From Melastoma dodecandrum (Eukaryota > Streptophyta > Magnoliopsida > Myrtales > Melastomataceae): a DNA stretch of 64,000 nt. The notes beneath the pieces were generated by a model, which saw nothing but the letters and a program-made list of their open reading frames with translations, had not been told where the DNA came from and did not search any database. The position numbers were made by a program, and so were the translations under genes. Shown piece by piece: positions 35,462 to 46,179 of the stretch. Position 1 is the stretch's first letter, and each line of letters starts with the position of its first letter. The stretch lies in contig JARUPY010000190.1 of the NCBI GenBank assembly GCA_029817715.1, forward strand, positions 4,340,001 through 4,404,000, written 5' to 3'.

Positions 35462-35878
35462 TCAAGTAGAACTAGCCGGCCACGGGTAGACATATTCCCA
35501 GAGGCCAGTCTGATCATTCATACCATAAATACCCTCGCCGGCCACGAGCCAGAGGCACTTCGATTCGCACCTAACGTAATCCCTCGCGTAGGAATAAGCG
35601 TCAAACGCGTAACTCTGCACACTCCCCTGGTCGAGCAGACAGTAGAAGAGGGTGGTCCCCCAGATATTAGGATTGAAATTCCAACCGAACTCGTTGCCGT
35701 CCGAGACAACATGGCTGCCAAGATCTGTGTCCTTGGACCGACAGTGAAGGGTCATGTTCCTGCCGCTCCCCAGGCCATTCCTCACGCCAACGTGCACGGC
35801 CGAGGCTCCGAGGACGAAGGGAACCATCAGTGCAGCCAAGAACAGGATGCCGTTTGTGGGTGGCTTCATCTTTGACAT
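35462..35878 (-). CDS. Plant self-incompatibility S1-family (S-protein homologue) 5
   Basis: 138 residues from ATG at 35878 (or 135 from the ATG at 35869); the frame before it lacks an ATG. Signal peptide GILFLAALMVPFVLGASA. S1 landmarks: MTLHCRSKDTDLG, FGWNFNPNIWG, TLFYCLLDQG, YAFDAY, GEGIYGMND and VYPWP. It is the most divergent of the five. Confidence 0.92.
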   Translation of the reverse strand: MSKMKPPTNGILFLAALMVPFVLGASAVHVGVRNGLGSGRNMTLHCRSKDTDLGSHVVSDGNEFGWNFNPNIWGTTLFYCLLDQGSVQSYAFDAYSYARDYVRCESKCLWLVAGEGIYGMNDQTGLWEYVYPWPASST

Positions 35879-37755
35879 CAATTGGGATTGGTATTGACTA
35901 ATAAAAAACAAATAAAGTTTGGAAACTTTATGATCCCAATATTGCAAACTTTGGTAACTCCTCCGTTTTTATTACAGAGGTCACCCTTTTGGATTTGACA
36001 ATGTGAAAAATTGCCTTATTAGGACAGCCAAAATCCAAAGGTAATAAATGATTAGACCTCGTGATTGTACATGGACCGAATTGAAATAACTCAAAAGTAA
36101 TTTATGGGCCGGAATCGATTAAGGCCCACTTACATGGGGCCTGCTGTTGCTTTTCGTCGGTCCGTAAAATATTTTATTCAATTGCACAGTAACTTCGAAA
36201 TATTTTGCGGACTAACGTTATACTAGACGAATCTCGTGTTCTTCATGGCCTGTTGCGACAAGATTTTCGGTATGCATGTCATATTGCTGATCTGCAAGGT
36301 GCCTGCCCAGGAAGCCGTTGCACCTTGGATTTCTGAAGAATACAAAGGGGCTCGTCGAACTTGATGTCCTTAACACCTGCGAGGACCGAAAGGTGCGTTA
36401 CGAAGTCCATTTCTCTTGTTTCGAGAACTTGAGTTGGGGGCTGCTTGATCGTTCCGACGTTATTTGAACCGAAGGTGGTGAATGACCAGACTTTTGCTAT
36501 CTTGACGCTCATGGCTTTGTTCACAGCATTTGTTACTAGCCTATTGCAATGGCAGTGTACAAGCCTGCAAATAGGGGAAGATCATATAAACATGGGATAA
36601 TACGATGGAAGGACCTTGACACCGAGCTGCATATCCTGGTCTGCTTCTACAGCAGACGTCGTATCCTGTCTATGATAGATCTCACTGAGTCCTCTTGCGG
36701 GACCTGAAAGGAGGCACCCTCTGCGTGTATGTGAGCACCTCAGAGAACTATCAGAATGATCCTCGGTGATATCAATAGTCCAAAGGGTGAGACGGAGAGG
36801 CCTGCCTGTGTAACAAAGAGCACAAAGAGGACGACAAAACTGTGATTTTTTTCGAGAGATATAAGCAGCTGAGCAGCGTGACGGCGTGGCCGATGACAGC
36901 GATTTCTCCCCTTAGCACAATACACGGTGATATCTGCGTGAGTGCACACCAGAAGGGAGCGTCCATGATAAATGCCAGTACACAAGCATCAGAGGCTGCA
37001 CGGCGGGAAGGAGTGATCGGGGTTACTTGTTCAGTTGGTCAACCAGTGGGTCCTCTGTCACGCACCCTGCTCGGTCGGGATCCTGGTCGATTGTGGACTA
37101 GGAGGCAATTCCAGGATCTCGGCTAGCAACGGGATTACACTGCAATTTTTTGGTGGACAAGATGACCGAGGCATTCGCGTTTGGAATCAGGATGGCAGAG
37201 CACCCTGGTATATCAGTCGTGCTCGATTCATCCCTGCACAGGGAACTTTCAAGAATGCTGTGAGAGGAGAGAACAAAGATGAGCCCATAACGAGCAAGGA
37301 AGACATAACAGCAGCACTGGCATTGGTGAACCAATGCATCTCTTGATAGTAGGAAGGACGCCTGCCATTTTGCCGGTCCTGGTCACTAGAACAAGCTGAC
37401 GGTCCCGAGCTGGGACCCATCGGAAGCTAACTAGCCTCGTCAGAGTATTCGACCATTGCAATCTTAGTCGTCCAACATTCAACCCTGCAGCCAATTGCCA
37501 GCCTCTCGTAAAGGAACCTCTCCTCACCATAGTCCATGATGTACCTGACTAACCACCGGCAACAGAAAATGATGGCGTTAGCGACATGGTTTGAGTAGTC
37601 GCCTGCGACAGGCTGGTCGTCTTCTGTGTAAATTTTAGTATATTTGAATGTGTCGATATCGAGAGTATAAACAAATCGTACGTACGAAGCGGAGCGAGTT
37701 CGAAAATGCTTGAATGTTCAAATACATTCAAATGGGCTCGTCTGAGATCTCTACC
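35879..37755. other. Unassigned region between S-protein homologue 5 and violaxanthin de-epoxidase
   Basis: Several frames of 60-100 codons exist on both strands between 36270 and 37530, with some splice-like junctions, but none matches a family I recognise. It could be a decayed gene. The last part holds the 3' UTR of the de-epoxidase gene. Confidence 0.4.
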
Positions 37756-39385
37756 TTATCTTAGCTTCCGAAGGGGCAATGCTCGGCCAAAGAGCTTCTC
37801 GACTTCGTTTGCTTCCATCTTCAACTGATCTAATATCTCCATCTCTTCCTTGCTAAGGCCCTTCAAGAAGTTCTCCTCGTCCTGTCTCAGCTCCTTGAAC
37901 CCTTCAAACAATCTTTGGAACAACGTCACCTCGGTCTTCCCGACCTTCTCGACCTCTTCCTCGAGCTCCTCCACCTCCCTCACCACTGCCTTCTCGCCTT
38001 CCTCCACCGTCCTCTCAATTCTCTTCACCAGCGGAGGCTCGGGCCCACATGTGTTGTCCGTCCTGATGAACTTGCTGAAATCGCGCCCCACTGTCTTCGC
38101 GGCCCGTTCGAGTTCCGGCACAATGGTCTCAGGTAAGACTGGACTTCTCGTGTATACCACAGCTCCCCCGTATCCATCCCATGCGTCATTTCGGCCTCGG
38201 TAATACACAAAGACATAGTCATCCGGTTTGTTTTCTATCTTCGATGAGAGAATGTACCAGTCATCCTGGTAGTGAAGGTACTCGTTGTCATGATTGTACA
38301 ATATACCAGGCTGCTCTGGGTCCTGCACGAATTTCTGTAAGGCAGATCGTGTGAAGAATCCCCCGTCCGGAGTCGTTATCCTCCATGTTAAGTTCCCCAC
38401 GAGTTTGTTCGACTCTATGTGGAATTCATGCAACTGACAATCGAAGGTGTCGAAGGTTGGGTTTAGGCCGCTGGAAATGAACCACTTTCCGCTAAAATCT
38501 GCCAGGTTGAAGCTCTTAACCAAGACGGCCGGATCCGGAACAGGAAATTCTCCGAGGTCAGATTTCTGAGGCACGCACTTCTTTCTCGAAACAGCGCAAT
38601 CATTGAATTCATCCACGACACTGTTCTCAAAGAGGTCCCCACACTTGATCTGGACAAACGGAAAAGGCTGTGATCATCGAAGCTCATACACGAGCAAACT
38701 CTGCAAAGAGAAAACAAAACTGACCTGGCATTCGGTCTCATCGGGTCGATTGTTGCATGTTTGCAAGCAAGCGATGTTGGCAGCACAAGACGGGTTTGCA
38801 ATGCACTTTGCTAACTCTATCCTGCCATCATAACTAGAAGAATTAACACAACTCCAGATTGAAATCGAGTATTTTTTCCCAGAATACGAGATCCACCTGC
38901 ATTCTTTCAGCAAGCAAGCGCAAGTCTTAAGAGCATCGGTAGCTTCAGCAGATGGAACTACCAACAAAGCGCAAGCCGCGAGGGCTGCTAACTTAACCGC
39001 CGGCAGTTGGATCCAGTCACTGAGCAAGTGGAAATGTACCGGTGTACATTCAGATGCCTTGAAGAAACGGATTCATCAGCATACATAAGCATTCACCAGC
39101 TACTAGTTTTTCATTCCAAATCGAAAAGATTCAAGAAACACCAACTCCGACAGTCACCTCGGACTTCCTCGATTTGACACAGCAACGCAAAGAAACACTC
39201 TGCTTCTTCATCTTCAGGCATCGCGAATCCGGAAAACTCATCCCCAACCCAGAAACAATCCCGGCACGTCCCTTCATCCTCAATTGTCCACCCCACCTCT
39301 TACCGACCAAGTACCTGGACTCACATATCGAGGCACGAATAATGTCCTCCGCGCACAGACACTTACAGCTGCCCGCCATCGCCAT
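37756..39385 (-). CDS. VDE: Violaxanthin de-epoxidase, chloroplast precursor (4 exons)
   Basis: Thylakoid-lumen enzyme of the xanthophyll cycle that converts violaxanthin to zeaxanthin through antheraxanthin when the lumen becomes acidic in strong light, using ascorbate. Exons in order: 39158-39385, 38897-39057, 38725-38821, 37756-38649; 1,380 nt, 459 residues. The N-terminus is a bipartite transit peptide ending in the hydrophobic [15 protein letters not shown]. The mature protein starts [15 protein letters not shown], a Cys-rich domain ([19 protein letters not shown]), followed by the lipocalin barrel ([43 protein letters not shown]) and a Glu-rich C-terminal coiled coil (EELEEEVEK, ending RALPLRKLR). 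The length equals the family norm. The first intron's acceptor (before ASECTP) was chosen because it keeps the frame and is less certain. Confidence 0.95.
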
Positions 39386-39861
39386 GCTTCTCAGCTGTCA
39401 TTAGAACAACCCAACCCAACCAACCAACCGAACCAATCAATCAACTTCCCAAATCAAGAACACCCCCCCCCCCCCCCCCCCCCCCCACATTGCTCCGCAA
39501 CAAAACCCTCGCCAGGAAATCTCAAGCCCCATTAGCCAATAGAGAAGCTCCAGTCGTACTCAAGAGACCCAATTTGCAACGAAAGGAGCCGATACCTTGA
39601 AAGTGGTGGAACGAGGCTACTGCCCTGTGCTGCTGCTTCCCATGGCAGGGCGAAACAGAGGATGCTTCCCCCACTTCTTGCAGCCGAAGCCAAAGGTTCT
39701 TACAGCGTTTTGCTTTCTGTTATATAGAACTGAGAGGAGTTGTTGTCGGATAAGGGAAACGTGGGGAAATTAAGGCCTTCCAAGTTCTTCATGTGCTCCC
39801 GAATCTTCTTCTTACCCGATATTCATATATGTGTTTTTATTACGCCCGTTCACGTTGAATC
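39386..39861. promoter_or_regulatory. Violaxanthin de-epoxidase upstream region with poly-C tract
   Basis: 24 consecutive C on the plus strand (G on the transcribed sense) at 39463-39486, about 80 bases upstream of the ATG, probably in the 5' leader or core promoter. A TATA-like CTATATAA (minus strand) lies at 39719-39726. Confidence 0.5.
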
Positions 39862-41825
39862 TGTATCGATCGCTCGTTCGTTCATTCGTCCATTAGATGT
39901 AACATGTGTACGTGTACTTATTTGCCAAGACACTTTAGTATATTTATGGATAAATAATTAATAAAAGCGAGTATTTGTCATTAATTATTAATTTTCTGTA
40001 CGTAAAATTATTAATGATAAAGTCCTACATATTAGTATATTAATCTGAAATAGTCCGTGATCGGATAAATGTTTAGAGGGGACATGGACATCTAGATTAT
40101 TGCTAAGTGTAACTGAAGTCCAGATAGACCAAGGGATAATGTATCCAGGTTATACTTAGGGGTAACCTGATATTAGGGTTACTGAACACGACCCGATTAA
40201 GAGGACATATTGAACATCATTAGCCAATACTACGAGTGTAACTGATCTTTTGACTATAGACCTTCATTTATTCTATGCGTGGAGTTTGTGCACTTTGACG
40301 TCGTTAAAAGCAGTCTTTAACCGGATTGTGAGTAATACGATTGTTGGGTGTGTGACAAAGCCTAAGGAGAATAGTGTTGAGTCAATATAGGATTCATCGC
40401 TCTTTTGGATTAGAGAGTTGACATCTAGGCCACTTGATAGAGATATTAGTGACTCTAAAATCTATGGCCATGGGAGGAATGTTTTACATTCAAGAAAGTC
40501 TATTATATTTTGGTAATTAAGTGAAACAATTAATTCGGTGATGATGTATTTTGCGCCGAATTAATTGGGATGACAGTTAGATGAAGAGATTTAATTACAC
40601 GGTAATTTTATGATTTATAATCATTATCCTAACACGTTGGGTGATTAAAAATTGTTGTTAGACGGTTACCTTAGTTTGTGTATGGATATACATTGCCTTC
40701 GTGTATAGGATCTAGAGGGTCGTACGCATAGCACGTCGACACGAGATTATTTTAGTGGATACTAAAAATGATCCTTTTATTATTTCAGAATTAGAATTAA
40801 TTGGATTATTAATTTATTATGAAATTTCAGAAACAAACAAGCTATAGACCAAGATCGAATATGGATTTATTCGGGTCGATTTATAAAGGATATATATTAA
40901 ATATTTATTTATTGATTGAGATATTATATCAAACATATTTTATTTAATTAAATTATTTTAATGTAAGTATCGTTATTTTGAAATAATTTATTTATTTATT
41001 TTTATTATTTTTTAAATTAATTTAATAATCTATTCATGTGCACGTTGGCGGAATGAATCTGAGTTGATTTCTTTCCATTAATTGTGCCAATTAATTTATT
41101 CCGTTACGGATGATTTATTTTGAGAAAACGGAAGGTTTAAAAAAACAGTAATCATAGTGGATAGTCTGGTAGTTTTTGAGGATTAATAGAAAAGCTACAG
41201 TGTGGGAGAATCTTGTAACTGGAGAAATTATTCTGGAAAAGGAGCATGTACGATTCAAGCTTATTTTCCATATTTTCTTCTTCGTCGATCCAAGAGGCTA
41301 GCACCTATCGGATCGTCAAGTGTTCGTGATCGTGTGCGCGTGAATACCGCTAGAGGAGTCACACTTGGGGCTGTCGATTGCTCGCGATTACGCTTTGTTT
41401 ATCTAGAGATTTTAAGGTACGATTTTTAGGTAAGAATTATTTTTATTCTTTACCAAAATTATTTCTATCATACCTATCATGATTGATCCTGTTATTTTGG
41501 GCTGAAAAATCTTATTTTACTGCTTTCGCCGTGCCCGAATTTTAACAGGTATGTCACCATCTTTCTTTCTTACAACATGGGGATCGTCCTGTCTTAGCAA
41601 CGAGGTGGTTGTGTTCTGCAAGTGGGGGTTATATAAAGAGGTGTACATTTGTCTCATGAAATTTCGAGTCATTTTTTGGACAATTGTGAAAGGGGGGTGG
41701 GGAATGGGCGGTCTTTAAACAAATGGAATGTTCTCTCATGAAAGTGGAACAACTTCAAAAAAACAAAACATATGCTTTGCCCTAAAATATCATTCTTAAA
41801 AATGTGATTTTGGACTTAGTAAAGG
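39862..41825 (+). repeat. LTR-like direct repeat, copy 1 (left edge of the resistance-gene block)
   Basis: Starts TGTATCGATCGCTCG and matches 55692-57707 over about 2 kb. An inner part ending AATTTTAACA (41547) looks like a solo LTR (TG...CA); the remaining 280 bp are the start of the duplicated segment upstream of the CC-NB-LRR genes. No coding capacity. Confidence 0.75.
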
Positions 41826-42942
41826 TGGTCTGAGAATGTGGAGGTTATCACATGGACAGAAAAACCAAAAGGAACTAATGACAAAAACCACAATGATCAT
41901 TAATCACGCTCATTCTCTGTGCTTAAGCGGAGCCGTTTATCTTCAGTTTCGGCGTGCTCTTCGCCTTCGTAGTATCGCCACCTTTCAATCTTCGAGGCTT
42001 TGCACGACGAAGACCGGGTGTTATTCTTCTGCTTCTTCAGGCGAATGGATCCGGGCGATGAAGCTATCTTGAGGAGAAAATGCGCTGCCGTTTTAAACAT
42101 GTAGCAGACCGCCGCATGATCGAGCTTGTCACACCGTTCAGCTCGTCGCAGGCGTATTTTCCATAAACAGAGATAATCACACGCTTTGTTTTTTTTTTTT
42201 TTTACCACGCCTTATTATTTAGTAATGATGTCGGGCTCGAGGGCTTTGTAGGAACAGGGGTAATTCCAGATATATAAGAGTTTCATCTCGTCAGGGCGTT
42301 GGAGAATTTATACGTGTTGACTAATAAGACTTACGTGGGTGTTGGGTCTATTCTCAGGTACTTCACGCGACTGGCCTCTGCACTGAAGCCTGAACGGCGA
42401 CTGAAGGGAGTGTTGGGCTGTGCCATTACGAGAGATCCCATGCCGGGAAGCATAAAGAGAGCCAGGATGGAGGAGCTGCCGGTGAAGAGCTTAGCTTCTT
42501 AAGGACTTGGATGGGTGAACTAAAAAGGGTGGGAAAGAGGAAGGAAGGAAGGACAGGGGGACGGACAAGTGATCCATCCGGTCCTGCTATTATTCGATTG
42601 GATGGGATCTGTTTTGGAGACATTGTAATGTAATGCCTTATTTCCTACTCGCAGGCGCACTTTGGGCCTTACAGGAAGGAATCTGGGCCACCTCTGAAGT
42701 TCTCCTCCTTTTCTTTCTCCTTTATAAATTACCTTTATAAAAGAAACAACAGTCTTCTTCTTATTTAAACTCAATTATTGGTTTGCTTTACGTTCCGAGT
42801 CATATTAATTATCATTTTGGCTAGAATCCAAAACTGCTTTAAGGTAGTCGGGCTGCTTCTACTTTTTCCGTTTCAAATACCAAGAGAACCCCCCACCCCC
42901 CTCCTCTGCTCTTCATCGCACCCAACTGAGACGACCGGAGAA
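41826..42942 (+). promoter_or_regulatory. Upstream region of CC-NB-LRR gene 1
   Basis: Almost the same sequence lies upstream of CC-NB-LRR gene 2 (46850-48071). Short frames are conserved between the copies (for example ending SGEWIRAMKLS at 42072 and 47110) but resemble no known protein. The likely core promoter is within the last 250 bases. Confidence 0.45.
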
Positions 42943-45900
42943 ATGGCTGCAGCTGTGGTGACTGTCCCGGTTGACGACTTGCTTCGGAGTTTGAGCGAAG
43001 AAGGCTCCATCACGATGCTCGGTCCTCAATGGGGAGTTGAAGCTCAACTTCGAGAGATCCACGACCTCTTGTCTTCCGTTCAGGGGGTCTTGCCCGAGGC
43101 AGAAAGTAAGTTCCCGTATAGCTTTGAGCTGCAGGATAGGATTAGAGAGCTTAGGGATGCCGTTTATGACGCGGATGACCTGCTCGAGGATCTGTCCTTG
43201 GAGGAACCCTTGCGGCTGAGGGATGGAAAACTACGCCGCCTCTTCCGGAACGTAGAAAGTTGTTGGTTTGGATGGAGGATGCGCCGGGAGCTTCGGGCCA
43301 TCGCAGCGCGCCTTCGAGGTATGACAGATCCACTTATCGGCATCATCCGTGGCATTCCGGCCGAGGTTCAGGATGTCCTGGAAGCACACGAGATCCCGTT
43401 CGTTGGGAGAGTCAACGAGAAGGGAGAGATTATCAGGTTCCTGTTGGATGGAGTCTCGGAAGTTAATACCACTGTGGTAGTATATGGCCAATGGGGGTAT
43501 GGGAAAACCGCACTTGTTCAGGAGGTAATGAAGGATTTAAGGGTGAGTGGGTATTTTGATGTTAAAATCTGGGTGAATGTGTCTGCTCCCTTTGAGAACA
43601 ACAGGGTGGCACAGGAAATCATAGGTTGTCTAAGGGAAGAGGAAGACGACGAAGAGGGGGAGGTGTTGGAGCAGTCGCTTCATCTGTTAGCGAGGCTTCT
43701 CGATGATAGCAAGAGGTACCTCTTCATTCTCGACAATATATATGTCGGAGATTGGGCTTCAAAGGGGTGGTGGTTACGCTTGAGGAGTTTGCTGGAGGGA
43801 GGAGTTGCCAGTGGGAGCAAAATCCTCTTCGTTTGTCAGTGGGAAATTCCCAACCTGTGGTCCCGTACTGATCGTGTTCATGATATTCGAAGGATGGATA
43901 GGGAAGACGCTCTCGTATTACTGAGGGAAACAGCTTCCCAGGGAAGGGAGGGATATCATAATTTATTCAACAACCCTGCAATCCTTAAAATCGCGGGAGA
44001 TATAGTTGATGAATGCAAGGGGAATCCGAGGATGATAAAGGCAGTGGGAGGTTACTTGTCCCTCCAACCTACTCCTCCTGCTGTTGAGGATTGGTCGCGT
44101 CTTCTTAATATGCCACGTGATTCTCCAGAAAGCTCTCCTTTGCTTCGTGGAGGTTATCCGTACGGTGATATAATAAGTCCAGGAGTGAAGAAGAGGTACG
44201 ACAATCTTCCCCCAAGGATTAAACAGTGCTTCGCCCTCTGTTACTTGTTCCCAAGAGGTCACCTCATCAACCCTCATACCCTGGTCGAGCTCTGGATCTC
44301 CCTTGGATTTGTCAACAACGACCATGACGAAGATGACCATCGGCCGTTGGAGGTTATCGCCTACCATTACTTGGATGTACTGCTCCAGGAAGAGCTGTTC
44401 CAAGCAAAGAAATCCGATATCTTTGGGAAGGTAAAATCGGTCACTCTGCATCCCCATGCCCAAGAATTGGCTCCTTCTATCGCTGGTTGGGAATGTCTGG
44501 CTAACCATGTTCTTTCACCGGTGGATTTCTTTACGGAACAATATGCTCGACATCGATCTATTATAGATTATGATCTACCTAGAGAGAACGGCAGTTTGCT
44601 ATACTACAATATGCGAACCTTTCTTCATTTCGTGGAAGACCGTACCAAACGGGAGGAAATGTACCTCTATCTGATCGCCGAACTAAAACTAAAGAGAAAC
44701 AACCTGCGTGTGTTGGATCTCCATGATGTGAAGGCATATGTGTTGTCGAAAGGTGTTTGGAAGCTGCAGCATTTGAGATACCTCGATCTCTCTGGCAACA
44801 GCACGCTCCAAATGCTTCCTCCAGCGATCATTCGACTGCTGAACTTGCAGACCCTCAAGCTCTCGGGTTGCTCTTCCCTCACGGAATTGCCCCGTGAAAT
44901 GAATAACTTGTCCGTTCTCAGGCATCTCTACATCGACGGCTGCTGGAAATTGTCTCTCATTCCACGGGGACTCTGTGACTTGAAATGCCTCAACATACTC
45001 ACCGACTTCATCTTGCCTCCTGATGATTCAAGCAAAAAAGCTGATTCAGCTGGTCTCACCTATCTTTGTAAGCTGAATGATCTCAGAGGGAGCCTCGAAA
45101 TCAGAAACCTGGGCTGTTACGAAGAAGAGCTCATGGACGAAGGATCGGAAGGATTGCTGGATAAGAAAAGTTATTTAGAGTCTCTTGAACTACGATTCAT
45201 GAATCTACCGACAGATGAATGGTTATTAGATAAGCTCCAGCCACACCAAAATCTGAAAGGACTGAGAATGCACAACTACGGGGGTACCCAGTATCCTCAA
45301 TGGATGACTCGACTCTCAACTCTCTTGCCAAATCTAGTTGAGATAGCGCTGATTGGATGCGAAAATTGCATGTATCTACCCCTGTTTGACCATCTGCCTC
45401 AGCTAAAGAAGTTGACAATTCAAGGGCTGCCAGATCTCGAGCATCTAGAGTCAGGTTCAGGACGAAGCCTAACCGAGGATGCAAATGATGTGCAGCCTTT
45501 CAGCAACCTCTCGTCATTATGCATCAAGGACTGCCCAAAGCTGAATTCCCTGCCGATGATCCCACGTCTCATAAAGCTGACTCTGGTGAATGTAAGCGAA
45601 GCGATATTCAGGCATCCTTTTCAACTTCCTAACCTAAAGACTTTACGTCTGGAGAATATTGAGCATCTCGATCACTTGCCGGAGGAATGGCTTCGAGGTC
45701 TTACTAGTCTTAAGGAACTTCACATTGGGAGCTGTCATTCTCTGGTCTCTTTCATTCCGGGAATCAGTCATCTCAGGACGCTGGAAACGCTCTCCGTCTG
45801 GAACTGTAAGGAGCTTGATCTGTCCACAGATGAGAAGGGAAACACCGCGGTGGAACTGCAAGGCCTTAAAAGCCTCCAGTGCCTAACGATCTACAAGGCC

Positions 45901-46179
45901 TCTAAAATGGAGCATCTTCCCGAGTGGCTATCACATGTTGCTACTCTGAGATTCCTCTGCATAAGATCATGTCCGAGACTGGTGGTGCTACCGGAGTGGA
46001 TTGGGAGCCTACACTCGCTGAAACTGCTCGAACTGATTCACTGCCCTGGGCTACCATTTCATCAATTCAACAAAAGCTACCCAATGAAAATCACAGTTGT
46101 TGGATGCCCAGTCATGGAAAGTCAAATGAGATGGTGGGAATCAACAATACACGGAGGTAGATCATCTCAACGGTTCTGA
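42943..46179 (+). CDS. CC-NB-LRR disease-resistance protein, tandem copy 1
   Basis: Intracellular immune receptor type, intronless, 1,078 residues. I chose the ATG at 42943 (MAAAVVTV) because the second copy starts there too; the frame is open upstream to 42778, but its first codon there is not ATG. Domains: Rx-type coiled coil (about 1-150; YDADDLLEDL), NB-ARC (about 160-420) with P-loop GQWGYGKT (from 182), RNBS-A-like YFDVKIWVNVS, kinase-2 YLFILDN (Asp264) where most have LDD, a GNP remnant of GLPL, LHPHAQEL (502-509) in the MHD position, and LRRs from about 560 to the end. The C-terminal LRR lacks four residues relative to copy 2. Confidence 0.93.
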   Translation: MAAAVVTVPVDDLLRSLSEEGSITMLGPQWGVEAQLREIHDLLSSVQGVLPEAESKFPYSFELQDRIRELRDAVYDADDLLEDLSLEEPLRLRDGKLRRLFRNVESCWFGWRMRRELRAIAARLRGMTDPLIGIIRGIPAEVQDVLEAHEIPFVGRVNEKGEIIRFLLDGVSEVNTTVVVYGQWGYGKTALVQEVMKDLRVSGYFDVKIWVNVSAPFENNRVAQEIIGCLREEEDDEEGEVLEQSLHLLARLLDDSKRYLFILDNIYVGDWASKGWWLRLRSLLEGGVASGSKILFVCQWEIPNLWSRTDRVHDIRRMDREDALVLLRETASQGREGYHNLFNNPAILKIAGDIVDECKGNPRMIKAVGGYLSLQPTPPAVEDWSRLLNMPRDSPESSPLLRGGYPYGDIISPGVKKRYDNLPPRIKQCFALCYLFPRGHLINPHTLVELWISLGFVNNDHDEDDHRPLEVIAYHYLDVLLQEELFQAKKSDIFGKVKSVTLHPHAQELAPSIAGWECLANHVLSPVDFFTEQYARHRSIIDYDLPRENGSLLYYNMRTFLHFVEDRTKREEMYLYLIAELKLKRNNLRVLDLHDVKAYVLSKGVWKLQHLRYLDLSGNSTLQMLPPAIIRLLNLQTLKLSGCSSLTELPREMNNLSVLRHLYIDGCWKLSLIPRGLCDLKCLNILTDFILPPDDSSKKADSAGLTYLCKLNDLRGSLEIRNLGCYEEELMDEGSEGLLDKKSYLESLELRFMNLPTDEWLLDKLQPHQNLKGLRMHNYGGTQYPQWMTRLSTLLPNLVEIALIGCENCMYLPLFDHLPQLKKLTIQGLPDLEHLESGSGRSLTEDANDVQPFSNLSSLCIKDCPKLNSLPMIPRLIKLTLVNVSEAIFRHPFQLPNLKTLRLENIEHLDHLPEEWLRGLTSLKELHIGSCHSLVSFIPGISHLRTLETLSVWNCKELDLSTDEKGNTAVELQGLKSLQCLTIYKASKMEHLPEWLSHVATLRFLCIRSCPRLVVLPEWIGSLHSLKLLELIHCPGLPFHQFNKSYPMKITVVGCPVMESQMRWWESTIHGGRSSQRF

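Noticed and set aside
41836..42072. 79-codon frame conserved in both tandem units (also 46865-47110)
   Set aside because: Conservation follows from the recent duplication; no recognised family, so not called a gene.
42778..42942. 55-residue N-terminal extension of CC-NB-LRR copy 1
   Set aside because: No ATG at its start and not kept in copy 2, which starts at the shared MAAAVVTV.
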